A DNA stretch of 64,000 nt from Caulobacter sp. BP25 (GTDB lineage: Bacteria > Pseudomonadota > Alphaproteobacteria > Caulobacterales > Caulobacteraceae), in contig NZ_PEGH01000008.1 in the NCBI RefSeq assembly GCF_002737755.1, positions 62,001 to 126,000 of the forward strand, written 5' to 3'. This document shows, piece after piece, positions 42,195 to 50,722 of this stretch (positions are counted from its first letter, which is position 1; every line of letters starts with the position of its first letter). A model generated the notes under the pieces. The model did no database searches. It was not told where the DNA came from and saw only the letters and a program-made list of their open reading frames with translations. Made by a program: the position numbers and the translations under genes.

Positions 42195-44570
42195 CTACCC
42201 CACCGCCACTTCGTCGCCCCAGTCGCCGTCGTCCCAATCGTCATCGCCGCGCAGGCGGCGCGCGGTGGCGGCCATCAGGAAGCTGGGGATGTCGCTGACC
42301 GGCATCGGGCGGCCGTACAGGAAGCCCTGGAAGCGGTCGCAGCGCATCTCCGTCAGCATCCGGGCCTGGTCGACGGTCTCGACGCCCTCAGCCGTGACCT
42401 CCAGGTTCAAGGTGCGGCCCAGCAGGGCGATGGTGCGCAGAATGTCGGCGATGGCCGGATTATCCTGCATCTCGGCCACGAACGAGCGGTCGATCTTGAT
42501 CTTGTCGAACGGGAACCGCCACAGGTACGAGAGGCTGGAATAGCCGGTGCCGAAGTCGTCCATGGCGATCTTCACGCCCAGGCGCTTCAGTTCCGACAGT
42601 TGCTTCAGGATCTTGGCGCTGTCCTGCAGCAAGAGGCCCTCGGTGATCTCCAGTTCCAGGCGGGCGGGCACCAGGCGCGAGGCCTTCAGCGCCTTGCGCA
42701 CCTGAGCCACCAGGTCGCCGGACACGAACTGATGGGGCGAGAGGTTGACGGCCACGGTCATGGGCGCGGGCCAGGCCGCGGCCGTGCGGCAGGCCTGGTT
42801 CAGCACCCATTCGCCGATCTTGCCGATCAGGCCCCATTGCTCGGCGCACTCGATGAACTCGTTCGGCGCGACCAGGCCCCGGCGCGGATGCTGCCAGCGC
42901 AGCAGCGCCTCGAAGCCCATGATCTGCTCGCCGTCGCGGCCCATCAGCGGCTGGAAGAACAGCTTCAGCTCGTCGTTCTCCAACGCGTCGCGCAGATCCA
43001 TCTCCAGCTCGCGGCGCTGCTGGATCCAGAGATCCATCGAGGTCTCGAAGAAGCGATAGGCGCCGCGACCGTCGCCCTTGGCCTGGTAGAGGGCCAGGTC
43101 GGCGTTCTTTAGCAGGCCGTCGGGGTCGTCGGCGTGCAGCGGCGCCTCGGCGATGCCGACGCTGGCGCCGATCAGCACGTGGTTGCCGCGCACGTCGTAG
43201 GGACGCGAAAGGCTATCGACAATCTCGCGGGCCAGCTCGCCCAGGGCCTCGGCGCCGGGGGAGGGGGCCACGACCACGGCGAATTCATCACCGCCCAGCC
43301 GCGAGACCAGACCCATCTCGCCCACGCACGCGCGCAGGCGAGCCGAGGCTTGCACCAGCAGATCATCGCCGATCGGGTGGCCCAGGCTGTCGTTGACGCC
43401 CTTGAAGTGGTCGAGGTCCAGGCACAGCACGGCGCAGCCGGCGCCGCGCGGCTCGCGGTCGGCGCGGCCATGCTCGGTCCAGGCGCGGCTCAGGGCCTGC
43501 AGGAAGGACAAGCGGTTGGGCAACTGGGTCAGGACGTCGTAGTGGGCCAGGCGCGAGATGCGGGCCTGGTCCTCGCGCGCCTGGGTGATGTCGGCGCCGA
43601 CGCCGCGGAAGCCGGTGAAGTGGCCGTCCAGGTCGTGGACGGGCTTGGCCGACAGCGACCACCAGTGGGTCTGCTCGCCGACCTCGATCGAGACGACGAC
43701 GTCGCGGAAGGTCTTCTGTTCGGTGAACAGGGCCGACAGGGCGGCGACCGGACCGTCGGGCCCCTCGGCCGCGCCGCACAGGTCAGACATCGGCTGGCCC
43801 AGCAGCTTGGAGCGCTCCACGCCGGCCGCGGCGACCATGCGCTCGGAGACATAGGTCAGGCGACCCTGGTAATCGACCTCCCACAGCCAGTCGCTGGCGC
43901 CTTCCTCGAAGTCGCTGAGCAGCAGGCTGACCACCTGGCGCTGGGTCTCCAGCTCTTCGGAGGCGATCAGGCGGTCGACGAAGATCTTGGCGTGCGACAG
44001 GCACGAGGCCACCACCACGGCGTGGCAGAACATCAGCAGGCCGCCCAGGGCGTACAGAATCGGGTCGTGGCTGGTCGACAGGGCCCACAGCGCGCCCAGG
44101 GCCATCGGCGTCGAATAGGCGATGGCGGCGGCGGGCAGGGTCAGCAGGGCGAAGCCGCCGCAACCGATCATGCCGGCGATCACCGAGGCGACCATCATCG
44201 GCATGGAGTCTTTGAAGCCTTGTTCGGCCGGCATGGTCATGATCGGCAGGGCGGCCCACAGAAGACCCAGAAGGCCCGCTTGCCAGGTGATGCGGCGCAC
44301 GCCGCGCGCGGACACGGCCTTGTTGGGGCCGCGGCGGCGCTGTGAAGCGACCCAGCCGCGCAGGCCCAGAAGCGCATAGCTGACCACCAGGCACGCCCAG
44401 ATGATCAGGGCGTCGGCGCGAGGGCTGCCATATCCCGCCAGGGCCACCAGTATGGCGATCATGATGTTGGCGCCCATCATCACGGGCGTCATGCGCAGGA
44501 TGCTCTGCACCTGCTCCATGCGGACGCGGCCGGCCATCGCCTCGGGCGGCGCCGGCAGCAGTCGAGACAT
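42195..44570 (-). CDS. Membrane PAS-GGDEF-EAL cyclic-di-GMP protein
   Basis: A 791-residue inner-membrane signalling protein: six N-terminal membrane helices (about 30-200), a PAS domain (WLWEVDYQGRLTYVSERMVA; THWWSLSAKPVHDLDGHFTG), GGDEF (RLGGDEFAVV near residue 424) and EAL (FEALLRWQHP, ELEITEGLLL, MDDFGTGYSSL, KIDRSF, TAEGVET). Both active sites look intact, but the RxxD inhibitory site before GGDEF is absent (GEMG). It could make, degrade or switch c-di-GMP; EAL activity tuned by GTP binding to GGDEF is common in such proteins. The start is ATG 44570. Confidence 0.93.
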   Translation of the reverse strand: MSRLLPAPPEAMAGRVRMEQVQSILRMTPVMMGANIMIAILVALAGYGSPRADALIIWACLVVSYALLGLRGWVASQRRRGPNKAVSARGVRRITWQAGLLGLLWAALPIMTMPAEQGFKDSMPMMVASVIAGMIGCGGFALLTLPAAAIAYSTPMALGALWALSTSHDPILYALGGLLMFCHAVVVASCLSHAKIFVDRLIASEELETQRQVVSLLLSDFEEGASDWLWEVDYQGRLTYVSERMVAAAGVERSKLLGQPMSDLCGAAEGPDGPVAALSALFTEQKTFRDVVVSIEVGEQTHWWSLSAKPVHDLDGHFTGFRGVGADITQAREDQARISRLAHYDVLTQLPNRLSFLQALSRAWTEHGRADREPRGAGCAVLCLDLDHFKGVNDSLGHPIGDDLLVQASARLRACVGEMGLVSRLGGDEFAVVVAPSPGAEALGELAREIVDSLSRPYDVRGNHVLIGASVGIAEAPLHADDPDGLLKNADLALYQAKGDGRGAYRFFETSMDLWIQQRRELEMDLRDALENDELKLFFQPLMGRDGEQIMGFEALLRWQHPRRGLVAPNEFIECAEQWGLIGKIGEWVLNQACRTAAAWPAPMTVAVNLSPHQFVSGDLVAQVRKALKASRLVPARLELEITEGLLLQDSAKILKQLSELKRLGVKIAMDDFGTGYSSLSYLWRFPFDKIKIDRSFVAEMQDNPAIADILRTIALLGRTLNLEVTAEGVETVDQARMLTEMRCDRFQGFLYGRPMPVSDIPSFLMAATARRLRGDDDWDDGDWGDEVAVG

Positions 44571-44846
44571 AAGCGCGGTCGTTTCTCGACCGACGAAGCT
44601 GATCGTGGAACGCAAGTGCCCTGATCCCCCGGGGGCGGTCCGCTCCCCAAGCGAAGAGATATCGGTTGTTTATGTAAACTGGCGGTTAAGTGTGACCGCG
44701 CGGACCGGCCGCGCGGCAGGCGCTTGCGCGACGCCCGCAGACCGTCTCGGCGCCGGGGCGACCAAGAGGCGACCAAGGTGAGGCCGAGCCGCCGCTGCCT
44801 TGTTTGCCCATAAAGTGAAGTCTGTACTTGACTGTTTTTCAGCGGA

Positions 44847-44878
44847 CGGGTTAGTGAAGCACAAACTTCACTAACCCG
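44847..44878. promoter_or_regulatory. Perfect 13-bp-arm palindrome (ArsR operator candidate)
   Basis: CGGGTTAGTGAAG-CACAAA-CTTCACTAACCCG lies 10 bases before the ATG of the AHSA1 gene. A further AAGTGAAGT half site lies upstream at about 44813-44821. It is placed to act as an autoregulatory operator for the AHSA1/ArsR operon. Confidence 0.7.
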
Positions 44879-44888
44879 CGAGGACGTC

Positions 44889-45362
44889 ATGGTCATTAAG
44901 TTCGACAGTTTCGAGATGGAGGAGGCATTCGCCTGTCCGCTGGAGAAGCTTTTCTCGGCGTTCACCGACCCCGTCACGAAGCGAGCCTGGTACGCCGACG
45001 GCGCCCACACCCCGACGCACGACACCTTGGAGTACACGCTCGATCCGGAGGTCGGCGGTAAAGAGGTCTTTCGCGTCGTCCTGAACGACAAGACTCCCGT
45101 TCCAGGCCTGGAGATCGAAATGATGGGAGAATGCGTGGCGCGTGTCGACAATGCGCTGCTGGTCTATTCCTCGCGGATGATCGCGCGCGGCGACGTGGTT
45201 TCCATCACCAATGAGACCTTCGAGTTCATGAGCGACGGCGCGGGGGCGCGCCTGCGCCTGACCCAGCAGGGCACCTATCTGGACGGCTCGGATGGTCCCG
45301 AGCTGCGCCGGCGCGGCCACGAGCAGTTGCTGGCCGAACTGCGACGCCATCTGGCCGGCTGA
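44889..45362 (+). CDS. SRPBCC/AHSA1-like protein paired with an ArsR regulator
   Basis: A 157-residue START-like domain protein (MVIKFDSFEMEEAFACPLEK, FSAFTDPVTKRAWYADG, LRLTQQGTYLDG). In this common arrangement the ArsR protein and the AHSA1 protein are transcribed together and control a local response. The ArsR gene begins two bases after its stop. The perfect palindrome upstream is the likely operator. The ligand is unknown. Confidence 0.87.
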   Translation: MVIKFDSFEMEEAFACPLEKLFSAFTDPVTKRAWYADGAHTPTHDTLEYTLDPEVGGKEVFRVVLNDKTPVPGLEIEMMGECVARVDNALLVYSSRMIARGDVVSITNETFEFMSDGAGARLRLTQQGTYLDGSDGPELRRRGHEQLLAELRRHLAG

Positions 45363-45364
45363 CC

Positions 45365-45703
45365 ATGGCGCTCGACGTCCAAACCCTTTCACCCAGCGCT
45401 GTCGAAGGGATTTTCGTCGCCTTGGGAGACAGCACCCGGCGCAGCATCTTCTTTTCGCTGATGGAGCGCGAGCAGTCGATCAAGGAGCTCGCCGCCCCCT
45501 TGGGCATCACCCTGACTGGCCTTGGCCAGCACATCAGGGTGCTCGAGGCCGCCCAGCTCGTCAGTAGCCGGAAGGTGGGGCGGGAGCGGCGATGCGCGAT
45601 TGATCCCGCTGGGCTTGAACGTCTGGAAGCCTTCGCGCAGCTACAGCGTTCGCTGTGGCGATCGCGCTTCGACGCCCTTCGGCGCATCGTGGAAGCCCCG
45701 TAA
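45365..45703 (+). CDS. ArsR-family transcriptional regulator
   Basis: A 112-residue winged-helix regulator: ALGDSTRRSIFFSLMEREQS, HTH SIKELAAPLGITLTGLGQHI, and a wing with LVSSRKVGRERRCAIDPAGL. The metal-binding ELCVC-type motif of classical ArsR is absent, so it belongs to the non-metal branch found with AHSA1 partners. It is expected to repress its own operon through 44847-44878. Confidence 0.9.
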   Translation: MALDVQTLSPSAVEGIFVALGDSTRRSIFFSLMEREQSIKELAAPLGITLTGLGQHIRVLEAAQLVSSRKVGRERRCAIDPAGLERLEAFAQLQRSLWRSRFDALRRIVEAP

Positions 45704-45713
45704 TCGCCCAACG

Positions 45714-45744
45714 AAAAAGGCCGCCGTTCTTGCGAACGGCGGCC
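45714..45744 (-). terminator. Terminator of typA
   Basis: GGCCGCCGTTC pairs with GAACGGCGGCC; on the minus strand TTTTT follows. It also sits just after the convergent ArsR gene. Confidence 0.88.
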
Positions 45745-45765
45745 TCAATCATGAACCTCGGAAGA

Positions 45766-47601
45766 CTAGTCTTCCTTGACGCGCTTCTTGCGGAACGAGG
45801 GGTTCAGGGTCTGCTTGCGCAGGCGGATGTTCTTCGGGGTCACCTCGACCAGCTCGTCTTCCTCGATATAGGCGATGGCCTGTTCAAGGGTCATCTTGCG
45901 CGGCGGGGTCAGGCGGATCGACTCGTCCTTGCCCGAGGCGCGGACGTTGGTCAGTTGCTTGGCCTTCATCGGGTTGACGTCCATGTCATCCTGGCGGCTG
46001 TTTTCGCCGATGATCATGCCTTGGTACGTCTTCTCGCCGGCGCCGACGAACATGACGCCGCGCTCTTCCAGGTTCCACAGCGCGTAGGCCGCAGTTTCAC
46101 CGTCCGAGTTCGAGATCAGCACGCCCTTGCGCTGTTGGTCGATGGCGCCCTTGTAAGGCTCGTAGTGGCTGAACACGCGGTTCAGCACGCCCGAACCGCG
46201 GGTGTCGGTCAGGAACTCGCCCTGGTAGCCGATCAGCGAGCGCGACGGAGCGGTCAGCTGGATGCGGGTCTTGCCCGCGCCCGACGGACCCATGTCCTTC
46301 AGCTCGGCCTTACGCAGCGACAGCTTCTCGATGACGATGCCCGAGAACTCGTCGTCCACGTCGATCATGACGTCTTCCATCGGCTCCAGGCGCTTGCCGG
46401 TTTCCGGGTCCTGCTGGAACACGACGCGCGGACGCGAGATCGAGACCTCGAAGCCTTCGCGGCGCATGTTCTCGATCAGCACGCCCAGCTGCAGTTCGCC
46501 GCGGCCCGAGACTTCGTAGGCGTCGCCTTCCTTGCTCTCGGTCACCTTGATGGCGACGTTGCTCTCGGCTTCCTTCAGCAGGCGATCGCGGATGACGCGC
46601 GACTGGACCTTGTCGCCTTCGCGGCCGGCCAGCGGGCTGTCGTTGACCGAGACCGTCATCGAGATGGTCGGCGGGTCGATCGGCTGGGCCGGCAGGGCGT
46701 CGGTGACGTCCATGGCGCACAGGGTGTCGGCCACGGTCGCCTTGGACATGCCCGCGATGGCGACGATGTCACCGGCTTCGGCGCCCTCGTCGATCGGCTG
46801 GCGCTTCAGGCCGCGGAAGGCCAGCACCTTGGTGATGCGGCCGCGCTCGATTTCCTTGCCGTCGCGGTCCAGGGCGTGGATGGCCATGCCCGGGACGGCC
46901 TTGCCGCTCTCGATGCGGCCGGTCAGCAGGCGACCCAGGAACGGATCGCTTTCGATCAGCACGTTCAGCATCTGGAACGGTGCGTCCGTCTTGGCGATCT
47001 GCTTGGGTTCCGGCACGTGGCGGACGATCAGGTCGAACAACGGGCCGAGGTTGTCGCTGGGCACGTTCATGTCCAGCGTGGCCCAGCCCGAGCGGCCCGA
47101 AGCGTAGATGTGCGGGAAGTCCAGCTGCTCGTCCGTGGCGCCGATGGCGGCGAACAGGTCGAAGGCGGCGTTGTGGACGCGATCCGGATCGGCGTGGGCG
47201 CGGTCGACCTTGTTGATGCAGAGGATCGGGCGCAGGCCCATCTTCAGCGCCTTGGTCAGCACGAACTTGGTCTGCGGCATGACGCCTTCTTCGGCGTCGA
47301 TCAGCAGGACGCAGCCGTCCACCATGCCCAGGATCCGCTCGACCTCGCCGCCGAAGTCGGCGTGGCCGGGGGTGTCGATGATGTTGATGCGGGTTTCGCC
47401 CGCTTCACCGTTCCACAGGACGCTGGTGCACTTGGCCAGGATGGTGATGCCGCGCTCGCGCTCCTGGTCGTTGGAGTCCATGGCGCGCTCGGTCGTGGCT
47501 TCATTGGCGCGGAACACGCCGGACTGAGCCAGCAGCTGGTCGACGAGGGTGGTCTTGCCATGATCGACGTGCGCGATGATGGCGATATTTCGCATGGACA
47601 T
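45766..47601 (-). CDS. typA: Ribosome-associated GTPase TypA/BipA
   Basis: A 611-residue translational GTPase: G1 AHVDHGKTTLVDQLL, RGITILAK, DTPGHADFGGEVERIL, NKVDR; then the EF-Tu-like domain 2 and the BipA C-terminal domain (YQGEFLTDTRGSGVLNRVF, LEERGVMFVGAGEKTYQGMI). It binds ribosomes and assists assembly or translation under stress and low temperature. It is full length and stands alone, with a strong terminator after it. Confidence 0.98.
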   Translation of the reverse strand: MSMRNIAIIAHVDHGKTTLVDQLLAQSGVFRANEATTERAMDSNDQERERGITILAKCTSVLWNGEAGETRINIIDTPGHADFGGEVERILGMVDGCVLLIDAEEGVMPQTKFVLTKALKMGLRPILCINKVDRAHADPDRVHNAAFDLFAAIGATDEQLDFPHIYASGRSGWATLDMNVPSDNLGPLFDLIVRHVPEPKQIAKTDAPFQMLNVLIESDPFLGRLLTGRIESGKAVPGMAIHALDRDGKEIERGRITKVLAFRGLKRQPIDEGAEAGDIVAIAGMSKATVADTLCAMDVTDALPAQPIDPPTISMTVSVNDSPLAGREGDKVQSRVIRDRLLKEAESNVAIKVTESKEGDAYEVSGRGELQLGVLIENMRREGFEVSISRPRVVFQQDPETGKRLEPMEDVMIDVDDEFSGIVIEKLSLRKAELKDMGPSGAGKTRIQLTAPSRSLIGYQGEFLTDTRGSGVLNRVFSHYEPYKGAIDQQRKGVLISNSDGETAAYALWNLEERGVMFVGAGEKTYQGMIIGENSRQDDMDVNPMKAKQLTNVRASGKDESIRLTPPRKMTLEQAIAYIEEDELVEVTPKNIRLRKQTLNPSFRKKRVKED

Positions 47602-47699
47602 GGGAACGGACGGACTTTCGGGAGAAATAGGGATGACGAGTCAAGCGTCAGGCGCGCGGCTTTTACGCGACTGCGCTGCATTTATCCACCCCCACCCCT

Positions 47700-47921
47700 A
47701 GGAAAGCATTGTCGCGGGTAACCGGTGTCATCGCCAAACCCTTACCGGACTTGGCTTTGCGAGGTGTTCTCGATAGAGACGGTTTCAGTCGCAACAAATT
47801 GTGCAGCGCAACATGACTAAAAATCACGCACCATCTTGAAGCGACCTTGTATAACCCTTGCCACGTAAAGGGTTTCTCTAATCCCCTGTAAAAAAATAGG
47901 GATTGGTCTGCATTTTTCTAC
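47700..47921. promoter_or_regulatory. AT-rich regulatory region with two inverted repeats
   Basis: The 639-bp gap between typA and the formylglutamate hydrolase gene holds no credible ORF. AACCCTT-GCCACGT-AAAGGGTT (47853-47874) and AATCCC...GGGATT (about 47880-47904) are inverted repeats just upstream of a good promoter. The AT content is unusual for this genome. Confidence 0.5.
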
Positions 47922-47950
47922 TTGCCCAATTTTGCGTCGCACCCTATAAA
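47922..47950 (+). promoter_or_regulatory. Promoter of candidate small RNA
   Basis: TTGCCC (47922-47927), a 17-bp spacer, and TATAAA (47945-47950): a good match to housekeeping -35/-10 elements. The predicted transcript start is near 47957. Confidence 0.6.
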
Positions 47951-47956
47951 CATCCT

Positions 47957-48040
47957 CGTGAGGCGGCGCTGCCGCTTCTGCCCTTCCTGGGCGTTTCCTC
48001 CCTAATGAACTAGCCCGGCGGTTTCGCCGGGCTTTTTTTT
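47957..48040 (+). ncRNA. Candidate small RNA with anti-Shine-Dalgarno motifs
   Basis: About 84 nt from the predicted start to a very strong terminator (AGCCCGGCG-GTTT-CGCCGGGCT and eight Ts, 48012-48040). It contains no ORF with a ribosome binding site. Predicted folds are hairpin GGCGGC-GCT-GCCGC, hairpin GCCC-TTCCT-GGGC, then single-stranded TTTCCTCCCTAATGAAC. TTCCT and CCTCCC can pair with Shine-Dalgarno sequences, as in the CCUCC-bearing small RNAs known in other alphaproteobacteria. The class is inferred from sequence only. Confidence 0.6.
48012..48040 (+). terminator. Strong terminator without an upstream ORF
   Basis: A 9-bp perfect GC-rich stem with a 4-base loop, followed by a run of Ts. 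typA runs in the opposite direction, so this terminator must serve another + strand transcript. Confidence 0.9.
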
Positions 48041-48110
48041 GGCCTGAGCGGCGGCGAGCGTCGTTGATCCATGACAACACGGCGTGGGCGGAGGGGTTCT
48101 GGGGGGATTT

Positions 48111-48239
48111 CCCTCTCCCCCTTGCGGGAGAGGGTGGCGCGCAGCGCCGGGTGAGGGGGTGCGCCGCCCTTGCCGGAGAGATCTTTCGACCCCTCATCCG
48201 TCGCCTACGGCGACACCTTCTCCCGCAAGGGGAGAAGGT
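48111..48239. repeat. Intergenic inverted repeat, CTCCCCTTGCGGGAG family, copy 2
   Basis: CCCTCTCCCCCTTGCGGGAG on the left pairs with CTTCTCCCGCAAGGGGAGAA on the right, with GGCGCGCAGCGCC and GTCGCCTACGGCGAC stems inside. It matches 28720-28838 in layout. Confidence 0.75.
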
Positions 48240-48240
48240 A

Positions 48241-49149
48241 TTACTTCAACTCATCCACATCCAGCGCCGCCAGCGCCCGCGTCAGGGTCTCGGCGTCGGC
48301 CGTCAGCTTCACGAGGCCCTCGGTGGGCTCGCGCGTTTCCTCGTCCATATAGAGCGCGCGGTTGATCTCGATCTGCAGGGCGTGGGTGCGCTTGGCCGGG
48401 CGGCCGTAGTGCTCGGTGGTGTAGCCGCCGGCATAGGGCGCGTTGCGGACGACGCGGTAGCCCAGGGCCTCCAGCTCGCGTTCGACCAGGCCGGTAAGCT
48501 TGGGCGAGCAGGCCGCGCCGAAGCGGTCGCCCAGCACGATGTCGCACGAGCCGCTGCGGCCGCGCAGGCCGCGCGCGGCGGCGGCCGGCATCGAGTGCCA
48601 GTCGATCAGGATCGCCGACCCGTGCGCCGCCCGCGCCGCCGCCAGCTGGCGGTCGAGCGCGTCGTGATAGGGGCGGTGGGCCAGCTCGATGCGGTCACGG
48701 GCCTCGGCGAAGGTCAGTTTGCGGGCGTAGATCGGGCGTCCTTCGCCGGCGACGCGGGGAATCGCCCCCAGCCCCGCCGCGACCCGCGCCGTGCGGCCCT
48801 GGGCGTAGTCGGGCAGGTCCTCGTCGAACATGGCCGGGTCCAGTTCCCACGGCTCGCGGTTCAGGTCGACATAGGCGCGGGCCAGGCGCGCGAGAATCAC
48901 CCCCGCGCCCAGGGCGGGGGCGCCGGCGATGATCCGGTCGACAAAAGCGTCCTCCGAAGCGCGCAATGTTTCGACCGGCAGGCGGGCGGCCTCGACCATG
49001 TCCGGTGGATAGACCCCGCCCGAATGCGGCGAAGCAAACACCAGGGGCGTGGGCGGCGGCGCGCCGGCCGCCGCCGCGCGCAGCACCTCAAAAGCTGGCC
49101 CGGTAAGGGTTTCCAGCGTCTCGGAAGAGATCGGCCGCGCAGCGCTCAT
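48241..49149 (-). CDS. N-formylglutamate amidohydrolase family protein
   Basis: A 302-residue zinc hydrolase-like protein: LVFASPHSGGVYP, ARLARAYVDLNREPWELDP, ILIDWHSMPAAA, and HALQIEINRALYMDEETREP. These are the conserved positions of the N-formylglutamate amidohydrolase family (HutG type), which releases formate from N-formylglutamate in one branch of histidine degradation. No other hut genes lie in the window, so the real substrate may differ. It is divergent from cpdR. Confidence 0.87.
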   Translation of the reverse strand: MSAARPISSETLETLTGPAFEVLRAAAAGAPPPTPLVFASPHSGGVYPPDMVEAARLPVETLRASEDAFVDRIIAGAPALGAGVILARLARAYVDLNREPWELDPAMFDEDLPDYAQGRTARVAAGLGAIPRVAGEGRPIYARKLTFAEARDRIELAHRPYHDALDRQLAAARAAHGSAILIDWHSMPAAAARGLRGRSGSCDIVLGDRFGAACSPKLTGLVERELEALGYRVVRNAPYAGGYTTEHYGRPAKRTHALQIEINRALYMDEETREPTEGLVKLTADAETLTRALAALDVDELK

Positions 49150-49317
49150 GGCCCATCATCGAAGCGCGCGCCCCCGGGGTCAAACGGCGATTTGTCGGGG
49201 ATCAAGCCGCGCGCCGATCCGTCCACAGCCGCGACGTTTAGGTTCATCCCCGATTTACGCTGAACTTGCTAAGGTGCCGAAAGCTACGACTTCTTAATCT
49301 TCAGGACACGTGACCTC

Positions 49318-49674
49318 ATGGCCCGCATCCTTCTCGCCGAAGACGACGACTCCCTCCGCGGCTTCCTGGCCCGCGCGCTGGAACGCGCCGGATTCGAAGT
49401 CCAGGCCTGCGCGGACGGCGAGGAAGCCGTCCAGCATCTCGACACCAACTGGGACCTGCTACTGACCGACATCGTCATGCCCGGCATGGACGGTATCGAG
49501 GTCGCTCGCCAGGCGGCCGCTCGCGACCCTGGTCTGCGCATCATGTTCATCACCGGTTTCGCCGCCGTGGCCCTGTCGGCGCAAGACCGCGCGCCGGCCG
49601 GTTCCAAGGTGCTGTCCAAGCCCGTCCACCTGCGCGACCTGGTCGCCGAGGTGGAGAAGATGATGGCGGCCTAA
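49318..49674 (+). CDS. cpdR: Single-domain response regulator CpdR
   Basis: A 118-residue receiver domain only: acidic pocket AEDDD, phosphoryl site LLLTDIVMPGMDG (D51), FITG Thr, and SKPVHL Lys. The sequence closely matches Caulobacter CpdR, which in its unphosphorylated form primes the ClpXP protease for degradation of CtrA, PdeA and other substrates and localises it to the cell pole. Phosphate normally comes from CckA through ChpT. The position beside the formylglutamate hydrolase-like gene and a tRNA gene fits my recollection of Caulobacter genomes. Confidence 0.92.
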   Translation: MARILLAEDDDSLRGFLARALERAGFEVQACADGEEAVQHLDTNWDLLLTDIVMPGMDGIEVARQAAARDPGLRIMFITGFAAVALSAQDRAPAGSKVLSKPVHLRDLVAEVEKMMAA

Positions 49675-49786
49675 AAAACCGCTCGAAAAAGTTTTCGGGC
49701 GGCTTGCGCGCCGGCCAAGCCGCCGCTATACCCCCACACCTTCCCGGCCGGGACGTCTTCACGAAGGCGCTTCGGATCGCTTCGGC

Positions 49787-49861
<75 letters not shown>

Positions 49862-50094
49862 TTCCCCCTTCCTTTTTTAGTCTGACCGTGCGTGGGCCTT
49901 TGGCTCGCTCGGCTCTGGCGTGCGTCGTGTGGATCGCGGACGTGGCGCCCCCTCCGATGGGAGGGGTGAGGTGAAAGGGGGTAAGGCGTCGGACGGAGCG
50001 CCGACTGTGGCTATCCTCATCTGGGCTACGGGCGTTTGCCGATCAGAGTATACCGCCTACGGGGGCGGGCTGAGAAAGACGTCGTTGCAGACGA

Positions 50095-50526
50095 TCAGTC
50101 TACGAGGCCCGTTCGTCCTTTCTCGAAATAATCAACGAGCGTATATGCGACATCAAGAAAGTCGTTGCGTGAAAGGTCGGCACCAGAGGTTCGTCTGAGA
50201 ACGTAATCGAGAGTGGGGCCAAAGGCGAAGGTGCTCACAGGCACATAATGGCCACTTGTCCATTGACCAGCACCCACGGCGCGCAGTTGATTGATTAGCT
50301 TGTTCAAGCGTCCTCGATCTGCTCCATGTGCAAGGAGAATGCGCCCGAGATCAGGATCGCCCTCAACCATATCCCATAGCTTTGACAATCCCTCCTGCTC
50401 CGCCTGACGGCCTCGCAGGAGGTCAAGAGGGCTTTGAGGAGGCGGGCCGCCAATCTGTTTGCTGATCCGGCGGAGTTCGGATGATTTCTTGAACGAACGC
50501 CGCAGTGCCGCCAGCCAACCAGCCAT
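50095..50526 (-). CDS. Hypothetical protein next to tRNA-Val, atypical base composition
   Basis: A 143-residue soluble protein (MAGWLAALRRSFKKSSELRR... DFLDVAYTLVDYFEKGRTGL) with a lower GC content and less biased codons than its neighbours. No domain, signal peptide or membrane helix is recognised. The position beside a tRNA gene suggests acquisition by transfer, but I see no integrase and no duplicated tRNA end. The 230 bp between the tRNA and this gene show no other feature. Confidence 0.6.
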   Translation of the reverse strand: MAGWLAALRRSFKKSSELRRISKQIGGPPPQSPLDLLRGRQAEQEGLSKLWDMVEGDPDLGRILLAHGADRGRLNKLINQLRAVGAGQWTSGHYVPVSTFAFGPTLDYVLRRTSGADLSRNDFLDVAYTLVDYFEKGRTGLVD

Positions 50527-50652
50527 CCCAGGGTTCCTCTATCCCACTGCCACGTCGCTGCGCCAATGGACTACATGAAGCGACCCCTGTGAACCCAGGC
50601 CCGTCCGTTCAGCGCCGGAGCTGTGTCGCGTCATCGCCAGCCGCACCGGATG

Positions 50653-50685
50653 TATCTGGGCCCCGGCGTTCGCCGGGGAGGTCGG
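50653..50685. repeat. Single arm of CCCCGGCRTTCGCCGGGG repeat
   Basis: CCCCGGCG-TT-CGCCGGGG within TATCTGGGC...GAGGTCGG; matches the right arms of the elements at 54891-55020 and 56992-57121. Confidence 0.7.
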
Positions 50686-50722
50686 TCTAGTGAGATGTCC
50701 GAACCGGTCGAAACGCTCCCCC

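Noticed and set aside
45655..47721. 688-codon + strand ORF
   Set aside because: Antisense of typA.
47957..48040. GsrN identity for the candidate small RNA
   Set aside because: No SigT-type GGAAC...CGTT promoter is present; the promoter resembles the housekeeping type.
49920..50198. 92-codon + strand ORF after tRNA-Val
   Set aside because: No codon bias or ribosome binding site; it overlaps the antisense gene 50095-50526.
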